From: Peribacillus deserti
GTDB taxonomy: Bacteria; Bacillota; Bacilli; Bacillales; DSM-1321
Reading direction: 5' to 3'
Assembly: GCF_016909175.1 (NCBI RefSeq)
Contig: NZ_JAFBFI010000001.1
Coordinates: forward strand, 310,001 to 374,000
Length of the DNA: 64,000 nucleotides
The translations under genes were made by a program, and so were the position numbers. Below are positions 1 through 7,779 of the stretch, in pieces. Below the pieces are notes generated by a model that saw only the letters and a list, made by a program, of their open reading frames with translations, ran no database searches and was not told where the DNA came from. The number at the start of each line of letters is the position of its first letter. The stretch's first letter is position 1.

Positions 1-1206
1 TGTAAACAATTCAGCCAAAATGAGTGCGACTGCCCCCATGGCGGTTGCGTCATCACCGAATTTAGAAAGGATGATTTCGGTTTCTTTTGCTGGCTGTGTC
101 AGAGCACGCTGCTTAACGGTTTGTGTGATGCTTTCCATAATTAGATCGCCGGCATTGGAAACGCCGCCGCCGATGATAATTCGTCTTGGGTTTACGGTAT
201 GGATAAGGTTGGTTAAGCCAACTCCCATATAGCGTCCTGCCTGCTGAAGGGCTGTGCGGCATAAGCTGTCGCCGTCCAGGGCCGCCTTGTAAATTAATTC
301 GCCTGTCACGTTGTCGAGATTGCCTTCGGTAAGCTGGGACAATAGACTGGATTGCCCAAGCCGCATTTCTTTTTTTACTCGATCCACAATAGCAGGGCCC
401 GAGGCGAATGTCTGCAGACAGCCGTAATTGCCGCATGTGCATTTGGGGCCATCGATGTCTATGACCATATGTCCTATTTCGCCGCTGATAAAATGGCTGC
501 CATGATAGAGTTTTCCATTCATAATGATTCCAGCGCCGATTCCACGGCCGACATTTATACAAACGAAGCTGTCGATGCCGGCTCCGTTGCCAAACCATAG
601 TTCCCCGAGGCTCATGGCGCGGCCGTCATTCTCCACTTTTACAATCATATTAAACTTTTCTTCAAGCACTTCTTTAATCGGGATATTGTGTAAATGTAAA
701 TTAGGAGCAAACACAGATATCCCTTGATTGGCATCCACTATTCCGTGCATTCCTACGCCAATGCCGACTATTTTCTCTTCATCGATCTCTGTATCATCTA
801 AAATGCTTTGGACAGACTGTATGATTGCTGAGAGAAGAGTTTCTCTGGTACTCTCAGCCGGGAGAGGGACGATCGAGTGTTTGATAATTGACCCGGTAAT
901 GGTCGTGAGGATCGTCTTTATGTTCTGGGATCCTATATCCATCCCGATGACATGAAACATTTTACTGTTTAATGTTAATAGAGTGGGTTTGCGCCCTCCG
1001 CTGGATTCGCCCAGGTTTCTTTCAATTACAATTTCGGCCTGAAGTAATTCTTTAACAAGGCTGCTTACTGTTGGAGGTGTCAGCTTTGTCAGCTTTGCAA
1101 TTTCAGCCCTTGATATGGGACCTTTTTCTCGGATAATATTTAAAATTAACGAACGGTTCATAGATTTCATCAGCTTAAAACTGCCTCTGAGAAGGTTCTT
1201 CACCAT
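1..1206 (-). CDS. ROK-family (NagC/XylR-type) transcriptional regulator, 3' end cut by window edge
   Basis: Reading the complement from ATG at 1206 gives an open frame of about 402 codons running off the left edge, so the stop is outside. The first ~75 residues form a winged-helix domain (ISRAEIAKLTKLTPPTVSSLV). A ROK/hexokinase-like sugar-binding domain follows: the phosphate-binding GMDIGSQNIKT segment near residue 85, a glycine-rich GRGIGAGI stretch, and the family zinc motif CTCGNYGCLQ. A GGGGG ribosome site lies 6-7 bases before the start. Such proteins repress sugar-uptake or catabolic operons and respond to a sugar or sugar phosphate. The target is probably outside the window, so the effector cannot be named. 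Family assignment is firm. Confidence 0.9.
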   Translation of the reverse strand, partial: MVKNLLRGSFKLMKSMNRSLILNIIREKGPISRAEIAKLTKLTPPTVSSLVKELLQAEIVIERNLGESSGGRKPTLLTLNSKMFHVIGMDIGSQNIKTILTTITGSIIKHSIVPLPAESTRETLLSAIIQSVQSILDDTEIDEEKIVGIGVGMHGIVDANQGISVFAPNLHLHNIPIKEVLEEKFNMIVKVENDGRAMSLGELWFGNGAGIDSFVCINVGRGIGAGIIMNGKLYHGSHFISGEIGHMVIDIDGPKCTCGNYGCLQTFASGPAIVDRVKKEMRLGQSSLLSQLTEGNLDNVTGELIYKAALDGDSLCRTALQQAGRYMGVGLTNLIHTVNPRRIIIGGGVSNAGDLIMESITQTVKQRALTQPAKETEIILSKFGDDATAMGAVALILAELFT

Positions 1207-1517
1207 TTGTATTCCCCCGTCTAAGTCAGTTATTTGTTACTTAATTAAATTTAATTATAAACTATTTGGCTATGTTAATACATCGTATAATAGTAAAAGG
1301 AACTATATTTAGACAAATTTCGGCAGAAACATATAAATGATTATTCTGACCCATTTTACAAAATAACATTTAAAGGTAAATAAATAATAAATTACCATAC
1401 TCACCTCATATTGACACTCCATTCTTTTTTTATTAGAATTCTTGCGTGAATACTGGCTTTTTAAAGGGGTTATTGTGGGGAACTATTAACAGGATTTGAC
1501 AGAAAGGGTGCAGAGCA
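1207..1517. other. Gene-free stretch upstream of the ROK gene with a 16-bp palindrome
   Basis: An AT-rich divergent spacer. Positions 1242-1257 form a perfect palindrome (TAATTAAA/TTTAATTA), 36 bp upstream of the ROK start codon, placed where an autoregulatory operator would lie. No other structure was seen before the ribosome site of the next gene. Confidence 0.45.
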
Positions 1518-1826
1518 TTGAATAGTGAAATTACACCTACATTGCCTTATGAAACCGGAACTCGGCTGACCAGAAATGAACTTAAGGATATACTTGATGA
1601 TAGTATTAGTTCATTTAAGGATCTATCTATTAAAGTAGCTGAACAAAACGAAGTGAAATTAAGCAAAGTCAGGGCTACTAATATTCTATTAGATGGGCTT
1701 AATAAGCATCAGCTGGTGGATATTATTAATCAGCTCTATTTAATTAACCAGAGAAATTCAAATGAAATTTCTTTTCTAAAATTTATTTTAACAGGACTTC
1801 TGAGTGAACAATCAAAGCAAAATTAA
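1518..1826 (+). CDS. Small conserved-looking protein of unknown function (102 aa)
   Basis: The frame starts at TTG 1518 behind AGAAAGGGTG and ends directly in a strong terminator, which supports a real gene. The protein is soluble, mostly helical and charged, with a basic middle (KVAEQNEVKLSKVRATNILL) and a C-terminal helix (QLVDIINQLYLINQRN). There is no signal peptide, membrane segment or cysteine. I do not recognise the family. Its helical layout could suit a small regulatory or scaffold protein, but that is a guess. It stands alone between the ROK gene and the convergent LCP gene. Confidence 0.6.
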   Translation: MNSEITPTLPYETGTRLTRNELKDILDDSISSFKDLSIKVAEQNEVKLSKVRATNILLDGLNKHQLVDIINQLYLINQRNSNEISFLKFILTGLLSEQSKQN

Positions 1827-1864
1827 AAAATGCCATAGAGCCCAAAGGCTCTATGGCATTTTTT
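1826..1864. terminator. Bidirectional intrinsic terminator
   Basis: A long perfect stem (ATGCCATAGAGCC / GGCTCTATGGCAT) with a CAAA loop is flanked by A and T runs, so it can stop both the small gene on the plus strand and the LCP gene on the minus strand. Confidence 0.92.
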
Positions 1865-1866
1865 AA

Positions 1867-2898
1867 TTATTCCTGAATGGTTGGTTCCTCTTCAGCTGCG
1901 GCACTGAACTTAGCTGTTTCTTCAGGAGTCAGGTCAAGGTGTGTTTTTAGCGTGTTTCTAATTTCCTCCACTGATGCATCATCAAGCTGGTAATAGTACA
2001 CTCCTTCAATGCGGCTGTCTTCGCCTTTGAGGTCCAGAGATTCCAGCTGAAGGCCATCGCTTGACAGCACATAGTCCAGGAATGCTTTCATTTCAGAGAA
2101 AGTCAGGTTGGTTGTCATATTGTCGCCGATCGCGTCAATTACTTCGGTGTACTTAGAAATAGCACCTGCTGAAGCTGCTTTGGCAGCGATAGCCTGCATC
2201 ACTTGCTGCTGGCGCTTACCGCGGTAAATGTCACTGTCTTGATGTCTTGTACGGACAAAGGCAAGAGCTTCTTCACCGTTAAGATTCTGCTCGCCTTTTA
2301 GAAGGTGGATTGCATCTTTACGGTCTTTGGAATCCTGTTCATACATTTCATAAGGAACGTCCACTTTTATTCCGTTAAGTGCATCAACAACATCCATAAA
2401 GGCATTGAAGTTCATTTTTACGTAATAATCAACGGGCACCTGCATTAATTCTTCAACCGTTTCTACAGTTGCCTTAGTGCCCCCGATTGCGTGTGCATGG
2501 GTGATTTTGGTGGTCGTATCATTTTCTGGGATGTGAACATACGAGTCACGCGGGATACTGACCAGTTTTATCGTTTTTTCTTTTGTATTAAAGGTTGCCA
2601 ACATCAGAGCATCTGAGCGGGTATTCCCTTTCAGCTTTCTCTTCTGGCTGTCATCAATTCCGATGAACAATACGCTTATATTATCTTCACTCGGATCGAC
2701 TGCGGCAACCCGCTTTGAAGATTTTCCGATAGATTCAAAGGTTCCGCTGAATACATTTTCTGCTTTATTATATAAGAAGGCAGCATAGCCCGTTCCTACT
2801 AATGCAAGAACAAGGATAGGAACTAATATAAAGGAAAGAAGCCTTTTACGCCTTCTTTTCTTTTTGTATACTTTATAAACTCTTCTTGTAGAAGACAT
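1867..2898 (-). CDS. LytR-CpsA-Psr family wall-polymer ligase, TagV/YvhJ-like
   Basis: The family transfers teichoic acid or other anionic polymers from lipid carrier to peptidoglycan, outside the membrane. The start was set at 2898 because AAAGGAGAAA lies just upstream; an in-frame ATG 66 bases earlier has no ribosome site. The 343-aa protein opens with a very basic cytoplasmic tail (KKKRRRKRLL), one membrane anchor at about 20-40, then the LCP domain: IDDSQKRKLKGNTRSDALML, VSIPRDSYV with the lipid-phosphate arginines, and VRTRHQDSDIYRGKRQQQ. Synteny (next to yvyE and degSU) matches B. subtilis tagV (yvhJ) rather than tagU. Length is normal for the family. Confidence 0.9.
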   Translation of the reverse strand: MSSTRRVYKVYKKKRRRKRLLSFILVPILVLALVGTGYAAFLYNKAENVFSGTFESIGKSSKRVAAVDPSEDNISVLFIGIDDSQKRKLKGNTRSDALMLATFNTKEKTIKLVSIPRDSYVHIPENDTTTKITHAHAIGGTKATVETVEELMQVPVDYYVKMNFNAFMDVVDALNGIKVDVPYEMYEQDSKDRKDAIHLLKGEQNLNGEEALAFVRTRHQDSDIYRGKRQQQVMQAIAAKAASAGAISKYTEVIDAIGDNMTTNLTFSEMKAFLDYVLSSDGLQLESLDLKGEDSRIEGVYYYQLDDASVEEIRNTLKTHLDLTPEETAKFSAAAEEEPTIQE

Positions 2899-2964
2899 GG
2901 TAGTTTCTCCTTTTATGGATTGTGTAAAGGCTCTGTTAATCTTTATCGGCAGTTTACTTATCAT

Positions 2965-2993
2965 ATTTTACAATTTATCACAAATTTCGTAAA
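2965..2993 (-). promoter_or_regulatory. Candidate SigA promoter of the LCP gene
   Basis: On the minus strand TTTACG (complement of 2988-2993) and TAAAAT (complement of 2965-2970) are separated by 17 bp, about 70 bp upstream of the chosen start. The -35 matches only 4 of 6 bases. Confidence 0.4.
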
Positions 2994-3068
2994 CAACATT
3001 TCTTCACGGGGACTTTGCCCTAATTAATTGAATATATTAACGAGATACCCATATTCATAGAAAAGCAT

Positions 3069-3704
3069 TTATTTATGAGCTTTTTCCAAATAAAGAACTT
3101 CACCTTTTGAAATGCTCCCCTGGCCGTTAGTCAGCTCGGTCATCCAGTCTGTAAAGGCATCGATTGCTCCCTCTTCAACATATGCTTCAATTTCGACAAG
3201 GTCGCTGTAATGGATTTCTTTAAGAGTGTAAATAGAGGACCTCAGTTCGTTTTCCAGTTTCCCAAGCCAAGTATAATCGACCTTTGTATGCATAACCCGC
3301 ATTAGTTTTCGTTCTACAATACCGGTTGCTTCAAGCCCTTCAGAGACTGACTTTCCGTAAGCACGGATCAATCCGCCTGCGCCTAGTTTAATACCGCCGA
3401 AATATCTCGTTACGACAACTACTGTATCCTTTAAATCTTTCTTTTTAAGGACCTCCAGCATAGGAACTCCAGCCGTACCGCTTGGCTCGCCGTCATCATT
3501 CGCTTTTTGTATTAAATTAGTTTCTCCTATTAAATAAGCCGAGCAGTTATGATTCGCATCCCAATGCTGCTTTTTAATAGAAGCAATAAACTCCTGGGCA
3601 GCTTCTTCCGTTTCGGCACGCTCCACATAGGCAATAAACCGAGACTTCTGAATCACAATCTCATGCTCGCCATACCCTTTAACCGTCAAATAACTAGCAA
3701 GCAT
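3069..3704 (-). CDS. yvyE: YigZ/IMPACT-family protein YvyE
   Basis: This 211-aa protein has the two-domain layout of the YigZ/IMPACT family: an N-terminal UPF0029 domain with KSRFIAYVERAETEEAAQEF, NHNCSAYLIG, DDGEPSGTAGVPML and RYFGGIKLGAGGLIRAYG, then a ferredoxin-like DUF1949 C-terminal domain. The eukaryotic relative binds GCN1 and affects translation control; the bacterial role is not established. The start at 3704 has AAGGGTGA upstream; a longer frame to 3734 would run into a GGGGAC-type repeat. Its place next to degSU matches B. subtilis yvyE. Confidence 0.92.
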   Translation of the reverse strand: MLASYLTVKGYGEHEIVIQKSRFIAYVERAETEEAAQEFIASIKKQHWDANHNCSAYLIGETNLIQKANDDGEPSGTAGVPMLEVLKKKDLKDTVVVVTRYFGGIKLGAGGLIRAYGKSVSEGLEATGIVERKLMRVMHTKVDYTWLGKLENELRSSIYTLKEIHYSDLVEIEAYVEEGAIDAFTDWMTELTNGQGSISKGEVLYLEKAHK

Positions 3705-4381
3705 ACAATCACCCTTAATGGGGACAGTCCCCAATTTCCCGTGGATATTATTGGTTTTGTTAAGAAAAGTGAAATATTTCCCAACTTCCTAATCATTTAT
3801 TATAATGTTTTACCAGGAATAGAGCAATGGAGGAAGTTAGGAAAGCTGTTAAAGATTAATAAAGCTGGAATTTTTCATGAAACGACATTTTTCGTAACTT
3901 GATTTATGCAAGATTGTAAAGGAATTTTAATATTACTAAAGACATAGCGTGTTATAATGAAAAATATTCTAATAGATAGAATTTATTATTTTACAATACA
4001 TAAGTTTCATTCCGTTTTTCTTGAAAATAGCGGAAACCAGGGTTTACGGCGAATAGGTTAGAGGGCGAGATAGTTAGAAAGATATACGATCGAAATTATT
4101 ATAAGAAAATAGTTCTATGCATTTTCAGATGATCCTTTAGGTCCTTTTAACTCTTTTACCCATACACAAATTTTCCCAACCTCAAAGTTCGTTGAATTCT
4201 GAAAATTTCTGTTACAATATAGATAGGAAAAACAGCTAAATAATAGAGATTTTGGAATATTATGAGAAAAATACATAATGGTATCTAGTAGAATAGTTGA
4301 GTGAGTAAATTAGGTAAAAAAGATTAACAATTACTTTGATTCAGAAGACAGATCTGAATCCGTAAATCATGGGGGATAAGA
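3705..4381. other. 677-bp spacer between yvyE and degS
   Basis: It holds one GGGGACAGTCCCC repeat (3718-3741), an isolated TATAAT at 3953-3958 followed by a dyad ATTCTA-N5-TAGAAT (3966-3982), and the putative degS promoter near 4192-4218. No convincing ORF is present. A TATAAT plus operator-like dyad more than 400 bp before degS may mark a long leader or a small RNA. Confidence 0.4.
4192..4218 (+). promoter_or_regulatory. Candidate degSU promoter
   Basis: TTGAAT (4192-4197) and TACAAT (4213-4218) resemble SigA boxes, but the 15-bp spacer is short. It lies about 165 bp before degS. Confidence 0.35.
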
Positions 4382-5542
4382 ATGCCTTTAAGCAAAGTGG
4401 ATTCCAATGTATTAGACTCTATATTGCAGACAATGGTCGATACTGTCGGGCATAGCAAAAACGAAATCTTCCAGATTGGCGAGCAGTGCCGCCAGGATTA
4501 CGTATCTCTGTCCACTGAATTAAAAGAAATTAAAACGACAGTTCTTAAGGTTATTGACCAAGGCGATAAGCTCGAGATCAATGCCAGATTTGCACGTAAA
4601 CGGCTGTCTGAGGTCAGCCGCCATTTTAACCAGTTTAACGAGGAACAGGTTCGTGAGGCTTACGAGAAAGCCCATTCCCTGCAGGTGGATCTGCAGATGA
4701 ACAGGCAGATGGAAAAACAGCTTCGTGCAAGGCGTGACGATCTGGAACGGAGAATTCTTGGGATCCAGGAAACCATCGACCGCGCAGAACAGTTAAGTTC
4801 TCAAATTTCAGTTGTCTTGAATTATCTGACCAGCGATCTGCGCCAGGTTGGAGAAGCACTGGCTGATGCCAAACGAAAACAAGAATTCGGCCTGAAAATT
4901 ATTGAGGCGCAGGAAGAGGAACGCAAAAAGCTTTCACGTGAAATTCATGACGGACCGGCTCAAATGATGGCTAACGTTATGATGCGCTCGGATTTAATTG
5001 ATCGTGTGTTCCGGGAAAGAAGTATTGAAGAAGGGCTGAAAGAGGTTAAGGACCTGAAACGGATGGTGCGGAATGCTTTATATGAAGTGCGCCGGATCAT
5101 TTATGACCTTAGGCCGATGGCTTTGGATGATCTTGGATTGATTCCGACCCTAAGAAAATATCTGCAGACAATCGAAGAGTATAATCATACTGTTAAAATA
5201 TCATTTACTAATCTGGGTGAAGAGAAAAGGCTTCCTTCCAAAATGGAGGTGGCTCTGTTCAGGCTCATTCAGGAATCGGTACAAAATGCATTAAAGCACG
5301 CTCAGCCTCACCATATACATATTAAAATGGAAAGCCTCAAGGATCGGGTTACAGTCGTGGTAAAAGACGATGGAATTGGATTTGATTCGAAAGCTAAAAA
5401 AGAAGGCAGCTTTGGTTTAATAGGTATGGGAGAACGAGTGGAGCTGCTGGAAGGCAATTTGAGCATTGATTCGAGTATTGGCGCCGGTACAGTGATTGTG
5501 ATTCAGGTGCCGATAAAATCGACAACGGCTGTTAATATATAA
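4382..5542 (+). CDS. degS: Cytoplasmic sensor histidine kinase DegS
   Basis: DegS phosphorylates DegU and controls secreted enzymes, competence and motility. The 386-aa protein has no membrane segment. Residues ~1-175 are a charged coiled-coil sensor region. The HisKA_3 dimerisation and phosphorylation box follows (EEERKKLSREIHDGPAQ) with the phospho-histidine at residue 189, then an HATPase domain (QESVQNALKHA, VKDDGIGFD, GLIGMGERVELLEG). The length and histidine position agree with B. subtilis DegS. A GGGGGATA ribosome site precedes ATG 4382. degU follows after 83 bp. Confidence 0.97.
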   Translation: MPLSKVDSNVLDSILQTMVDTVGHSKNEIFQIGEQCRQDYVSLSTELKEIKTTVLKVIDQGDKLEINARFARKRLSEVSRHFNQFNEEQVREAYEKAHSLQVDLQMNRQMEKQLRARRDDLERRILGIQETIDRAEQLSSQISVVLNYLTSDLRQVGEALADAKRKQEFGLKIIEAQEEERKKLSREIHDGPAQMMANVMMRSDLIDRVFRERSIEEGLKEVKDLKRMVRNALYEVRRIIYDLRPMALDDLGLIPTLRKYLQTIEEYNHTVKISFTNLGEEKRLPSKMEVALFRLIQESVQNALKHAQPHHIHIKMESLKDRVTVVVKDDGIGFDSKAKKEGSFGLIGMGERVELLEGNLSIDSSIGAGTVIVIQVPIKSTTAVNI

Positions 5543-5625
5543 TTTTGAAGTTCTCCTCTAAAGGAGTTTCATATAAAAATAACCAATACAAATAAAAAGT
5601 ACTTTTAAACAGGGAGGCGAAGGCG

Positions 5626-6309
5626 TTGACAACAAAAATCATCATTGTAGATGACCATCAACTATTTCGCGAAGGGGTTAAGCGAATACTAGATTTTGAA
5701 CCATCATTCGAAGTTCTTGCAGAAGGCGATGACGGCTCTGAAGCTATGGGATTAGTTGAAGAAAATAACCCGGACGTTGTAATTATGGATATTAACATGC
5801 CGACTACTAATGGAATCGAAGCAACACGTCAGCTGGTAGAAAAGTACCCTGAATCAAAGGTTATCATTCTATCGATTCATGACGATGAAAACTATGTAAC
5901 ACATGCTCTGAAAACAGGTGCTAGAGGCTACTTATTAAAAGAAATGGATGCCGATGCATTAGTAGAAGCAGTCAAAGTAGTCGCTGACGGCGGATCTTAC
6001 CTTCACCCGAAGGTTACACATAATCTTGTCGCAGAATACCGCAGACTGGCTGCTGAAGAAGGTCAGGGGCAGGATCATAGACGTTCTTACGATATCCGCA
6101 GACCGCTGCATCTATTAACACGCCGCGAATGCGAAGTTCTTCAGCTGTTAGCTGACGGACAAAGCAACCGTGGAATAGGCGAAACCCTATTCATCAGTGA
6201 AAAAACCGTTAAAAACCATGTAAGCAACATCCTGCAAAAAATGAACGTAAACGACCGTACCCAGGCCGTCGTATTAGCCATCAAAAACGGCTGGGTCGAA
6301 GTAAAATAA
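5626..6309 (+). CDS. degU: Response regulator DegU (NarL/FixJ family)
   Basis: This is the DNA-binding partner of DegS. The receiver domain has the acidic pair in [10 protein letters not shown], the phospho-acceptor aspartate at residue 55 (VVIMDINMP), and the conserved Thr/Ser and Lys ([17 protein letters not shown]). A LuxR-type helix-turn-helix occupies residues ~160-225 ([32 protein letters not shown]). Translation starts at TTG 5626 after AGGGAGGCGA. Transcription ends at a hairpin 6 bp after the stop that has been doubled by a mobile element. Confidence 0.97.
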   Translation: MTTKIIIVDDHQLFREGVKRILDFEPSFEVLAEGDDGSEAMGLVEENNPDVVIMDINMPTTNGIEATRQLVEKYPESKVIILSIHDDENYVTHALKTGARGYLLKEMDADALVEAVKVVADGGSYLHPKVTHNLVAEYRRLAAEEGQGQDHRRSYDIRRPLHLLTRRECEVLQLLADGQSNRGIGETLFISEKTVKNHVSNILQKMNVNDRTQAVVLAIKNGWVEVK

Positions 6310-6315
6310 TAGAGA

Positions 6316-6340
6316 GGGCGCCTTCTTATCGAAGGTGCCT
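6316..6340 (+). terminator. degU terminator hairpin, left copy of a 25-bp duplication
   Basis: Stem GGCGCCTTC/GAAGGTGCC with loop TTAT. One base differs from the right copy at 6499-6523. It lacks its own T run because the element inserted directly behind it. Confidence 0.7.
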
Positions 6341-6498
6341 CAGGCTGTCGACAAAGTCGACAGCTATTTTTTAATAATATTTAACCCTCAATATATAGTG
6401 CTTAACTCTAAAAAAAGCCACCATATATGCAAGAAATAAATTGACAAACCTCTTCTTCGCAACAAAGTTTGTTTGAAATTGATTTTGTCTACACTCTG
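6341..6498 (-). mobile_element. 158-bp MITE-like element inserted in the degU terminator (copy 1)
   Basis: Read on the minus strand the element begins CAGAGTGTAGACAAAATC and ends GTCGACAGCCTG. The ends are imperfect inverted repeats (CAGAGTGTAGACAAAATC against CAGGCTGTCGACAAAGTC, 4 mismatches in 18). A second copy of exactly the same length and nearly the same sequence lies at 62653-62810 in the opposite orientation. The flanks are a 25-bp direct repeat that is the whole terminator stem-loop. There is no ORF, so it would need a transposase elsewhere. Confidence 0.88.
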
Positions 6499-6527
6499 GG
6501 GCGCCTTCTTATCGAAGGCGCCTTTTT
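6499..6527 (+). terminator. degU terminator hairpin, right copy with T run
   Basis: Stem GGCGCCTTC/GAAGGCGCC and loop TTAT followed by TTTTT. This is the functional-looking half of the duplicated terminator. Confidence 0.85.
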
Positions 6528-6580
6528 CTATAAATTTTAAACAAACGTTTGATTAAGTTTGTGAGGGAGAAGTCTCATAG

Positions 6581-6604
6581 TGGGGACTGTCCCCCATTTC
6601 CCGA
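6581..6604. repeat. GGGGAC-W-GTCCCC palindromic repeat (copy b)
   Basis: GGGGACTGTCCCC followed by CATTTCCC. With 6802-6828 it brackets a ~200-bp segment that has only a doubtful 64-codon frame with no ribosome site at a useful distance. Confidence 0.75.
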
Positions 6605-6801
6605 GGGGTGAAACCCATGGGATACTTCAGTTTTGTAGGGGGAAATTCTTTATTTCTAGCTTATTTTGCTAATCTCTTTTCCGGGAATAATAGAACCTGC
6701 AAACATGGATTACGGGATTTTAGGGAGTTAATGCGGAAATCGTTCATACAGCCTAATATAAAGCCCCCGCCAACCGCGCCCTTTTTATGGGAAATAATTT
6801 A

Positions 6802-6828
6802 GGAAATGGGGACTGTCCCCATTTCCCG
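6802..6828. repeat. GGGGAC-W-GTCCCC palindromic repeat (copy c, perfect 25-bp palindrome)
   Basis: GGAAATGGGGAC-T-GTCCCCATTTCC is a perfect palindrome about 60 bp before degV. It is the best-preserved copy in the window. Confidence 0.8.
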
Positions 6829-6885
6829 TTTTGGGATAGAATGGGAATATAGTAAACTGTTAAATAAAATAAGGCAGGTTTTGCG

Positions 6886-7728
6886 ATGAAAACGGCTGTC
6901 GTTACGGATAGTACAGCGTATATAGCTCAGGATGTTCTTGAAAGATACAATATACATATGGTTCCGCTGAATGTGATTTTTGGTACGGAGTCTTACCGGG
7001 AGGAAGTCGACATTACGGCCGAGCAATTTTACGAAGAGGTGAGAAGTCAAAAGAAGCTTCCGACGACCTCTCAGCCCTCAATCGGCCAGCTTGCTGAAAA
7101 GTATGAGGAGCTCTCTATAGAATTTGATGCAATCATCAGCATTCACTTATCGAGCGGAATAAGTGGCACGTATCAAGGGTCGGTTACGGCCGGAAGTATG
7201 GCTGAGAATATTAACGTGTATAGCTTTGATACAGAGGTCAGCTGTATGGTTCAGGGCTTTTATGTGATCGAAGCCGCGAAAATGGCACAGGAAGGCCGCG
7301 GTCCAGAGGATATTATAAAGCGCCTGAATGAAATGAAGCAGACTTCGAATGCCTATTTTATGGTGGATGACCTCTCAAATCTTCAGCGGGGCGGCCGCTT
7401 AAGCAGTGCTCAGGCTATGATTGGGAGCCTTCTGCAGATTAAGCCTCTATTAACCTTTGAAAATAAGGTGATCGTTCCTTCTGAAAAAATAAGGACCCGT
7501 AAAAAAGCGATGAAGAGAATAGTAGAATTACTGCAAGAAGCTCAAACGGGAGAGCCGATGCGGGCGGTCATTATTCATGCTAACCGCGAACAGGGAGCAA
7601 AGGACTGGGTATCCGAGCTTACACCTCAGTTTCCACATGTCGAGTTTTCGATCAGCTACTTCGGTCCTGTAATTGGGACTCATCTTGGCGAAGGTGCAAT
7701 GGGTCTTGGCTGGGTAAAAAAATATTAG
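6886..7728 (+). CDS. degV: DegV family fatty-acid-binding protein
   Basis: DegV/FakB proteins bind a fatty acid that a FakA-type kinase phosphorylates for lipid synthesis. The 280-aa sequence has the N-terminal AVVTDSTAYI, the TTSQPS loop that contacts the carboxylate, SSGISGTYQ, and the C-terminal GPVIGTHLGEGAMGLGW signature. Its place next to degU matches B. subtilis degV (yviA). A weak GCAGG ribosome site precedes ATG 6886. No FakA gene is in the window. Confidence 0.93.
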   Translation: MKTAVVTDSTAYIAQDVLERYNIHMVPLNVIFGTESYREEVDITAEQFYEEVRSQKKLPTTSQPSIGQLAEKYEELSIEFDAIISIHLSSGISGTYQGSVTAGSMAENINVYSFDTEVSCMVQGFYVIEAAKMAQEGRGPEDIIKRLNEMKQTSNAYFMVDDLSNLQRGGRLSSAQAMIGSLLQIKPLLTFENKVIVPSEKIRTRKKAMKRIVELLQEAQTGEPMRAVIIHANREQGAKDWVSELTPQFPHVEFSISYFGPVIGTHLGEGAMGLGWVKKY

Positions 7729-7741
7729 AGGAATTCAGAAG

Positions 7742-7779
7742 CAGGTGCCGAACTATTAAATGTTGGCACCTGAATCTTT
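7742..7779 (+). terminator. Hairpin between degV and comFA, possible terminator
   Basis: CAGGTGCC and GGCACCTG pair across an 8-nt loop with AAC/GTT extension, followed by AATCTTTTT. It sits immediately before the comFA ribosome site, so it may separate the com operon from degV. Confidence 0.55.

Noticed and set aside
1115-1312. Plus-strand frame in the ROK region
   Set aside because: It lies across the antisense of the ROK helix-turn-helix and its leader; no ribosome site.
3549-3902. 117-codon plus-strand frame across the yvyE start
   Set aside because: Antisense to yvyE with no ribosome site or recognisable content.
4044-4056. A 13-base match (TTTACGGCGAATA) shared by the degS and secA upstream regions
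   Set aside because: Matches of this length are expected by chance in 64 kb.
6608-6802. 64-codon gene between two palindromic repeats
   Set aside because: The ribosome site is part of the repeat, codon pattern is poor, and there is no operon context.
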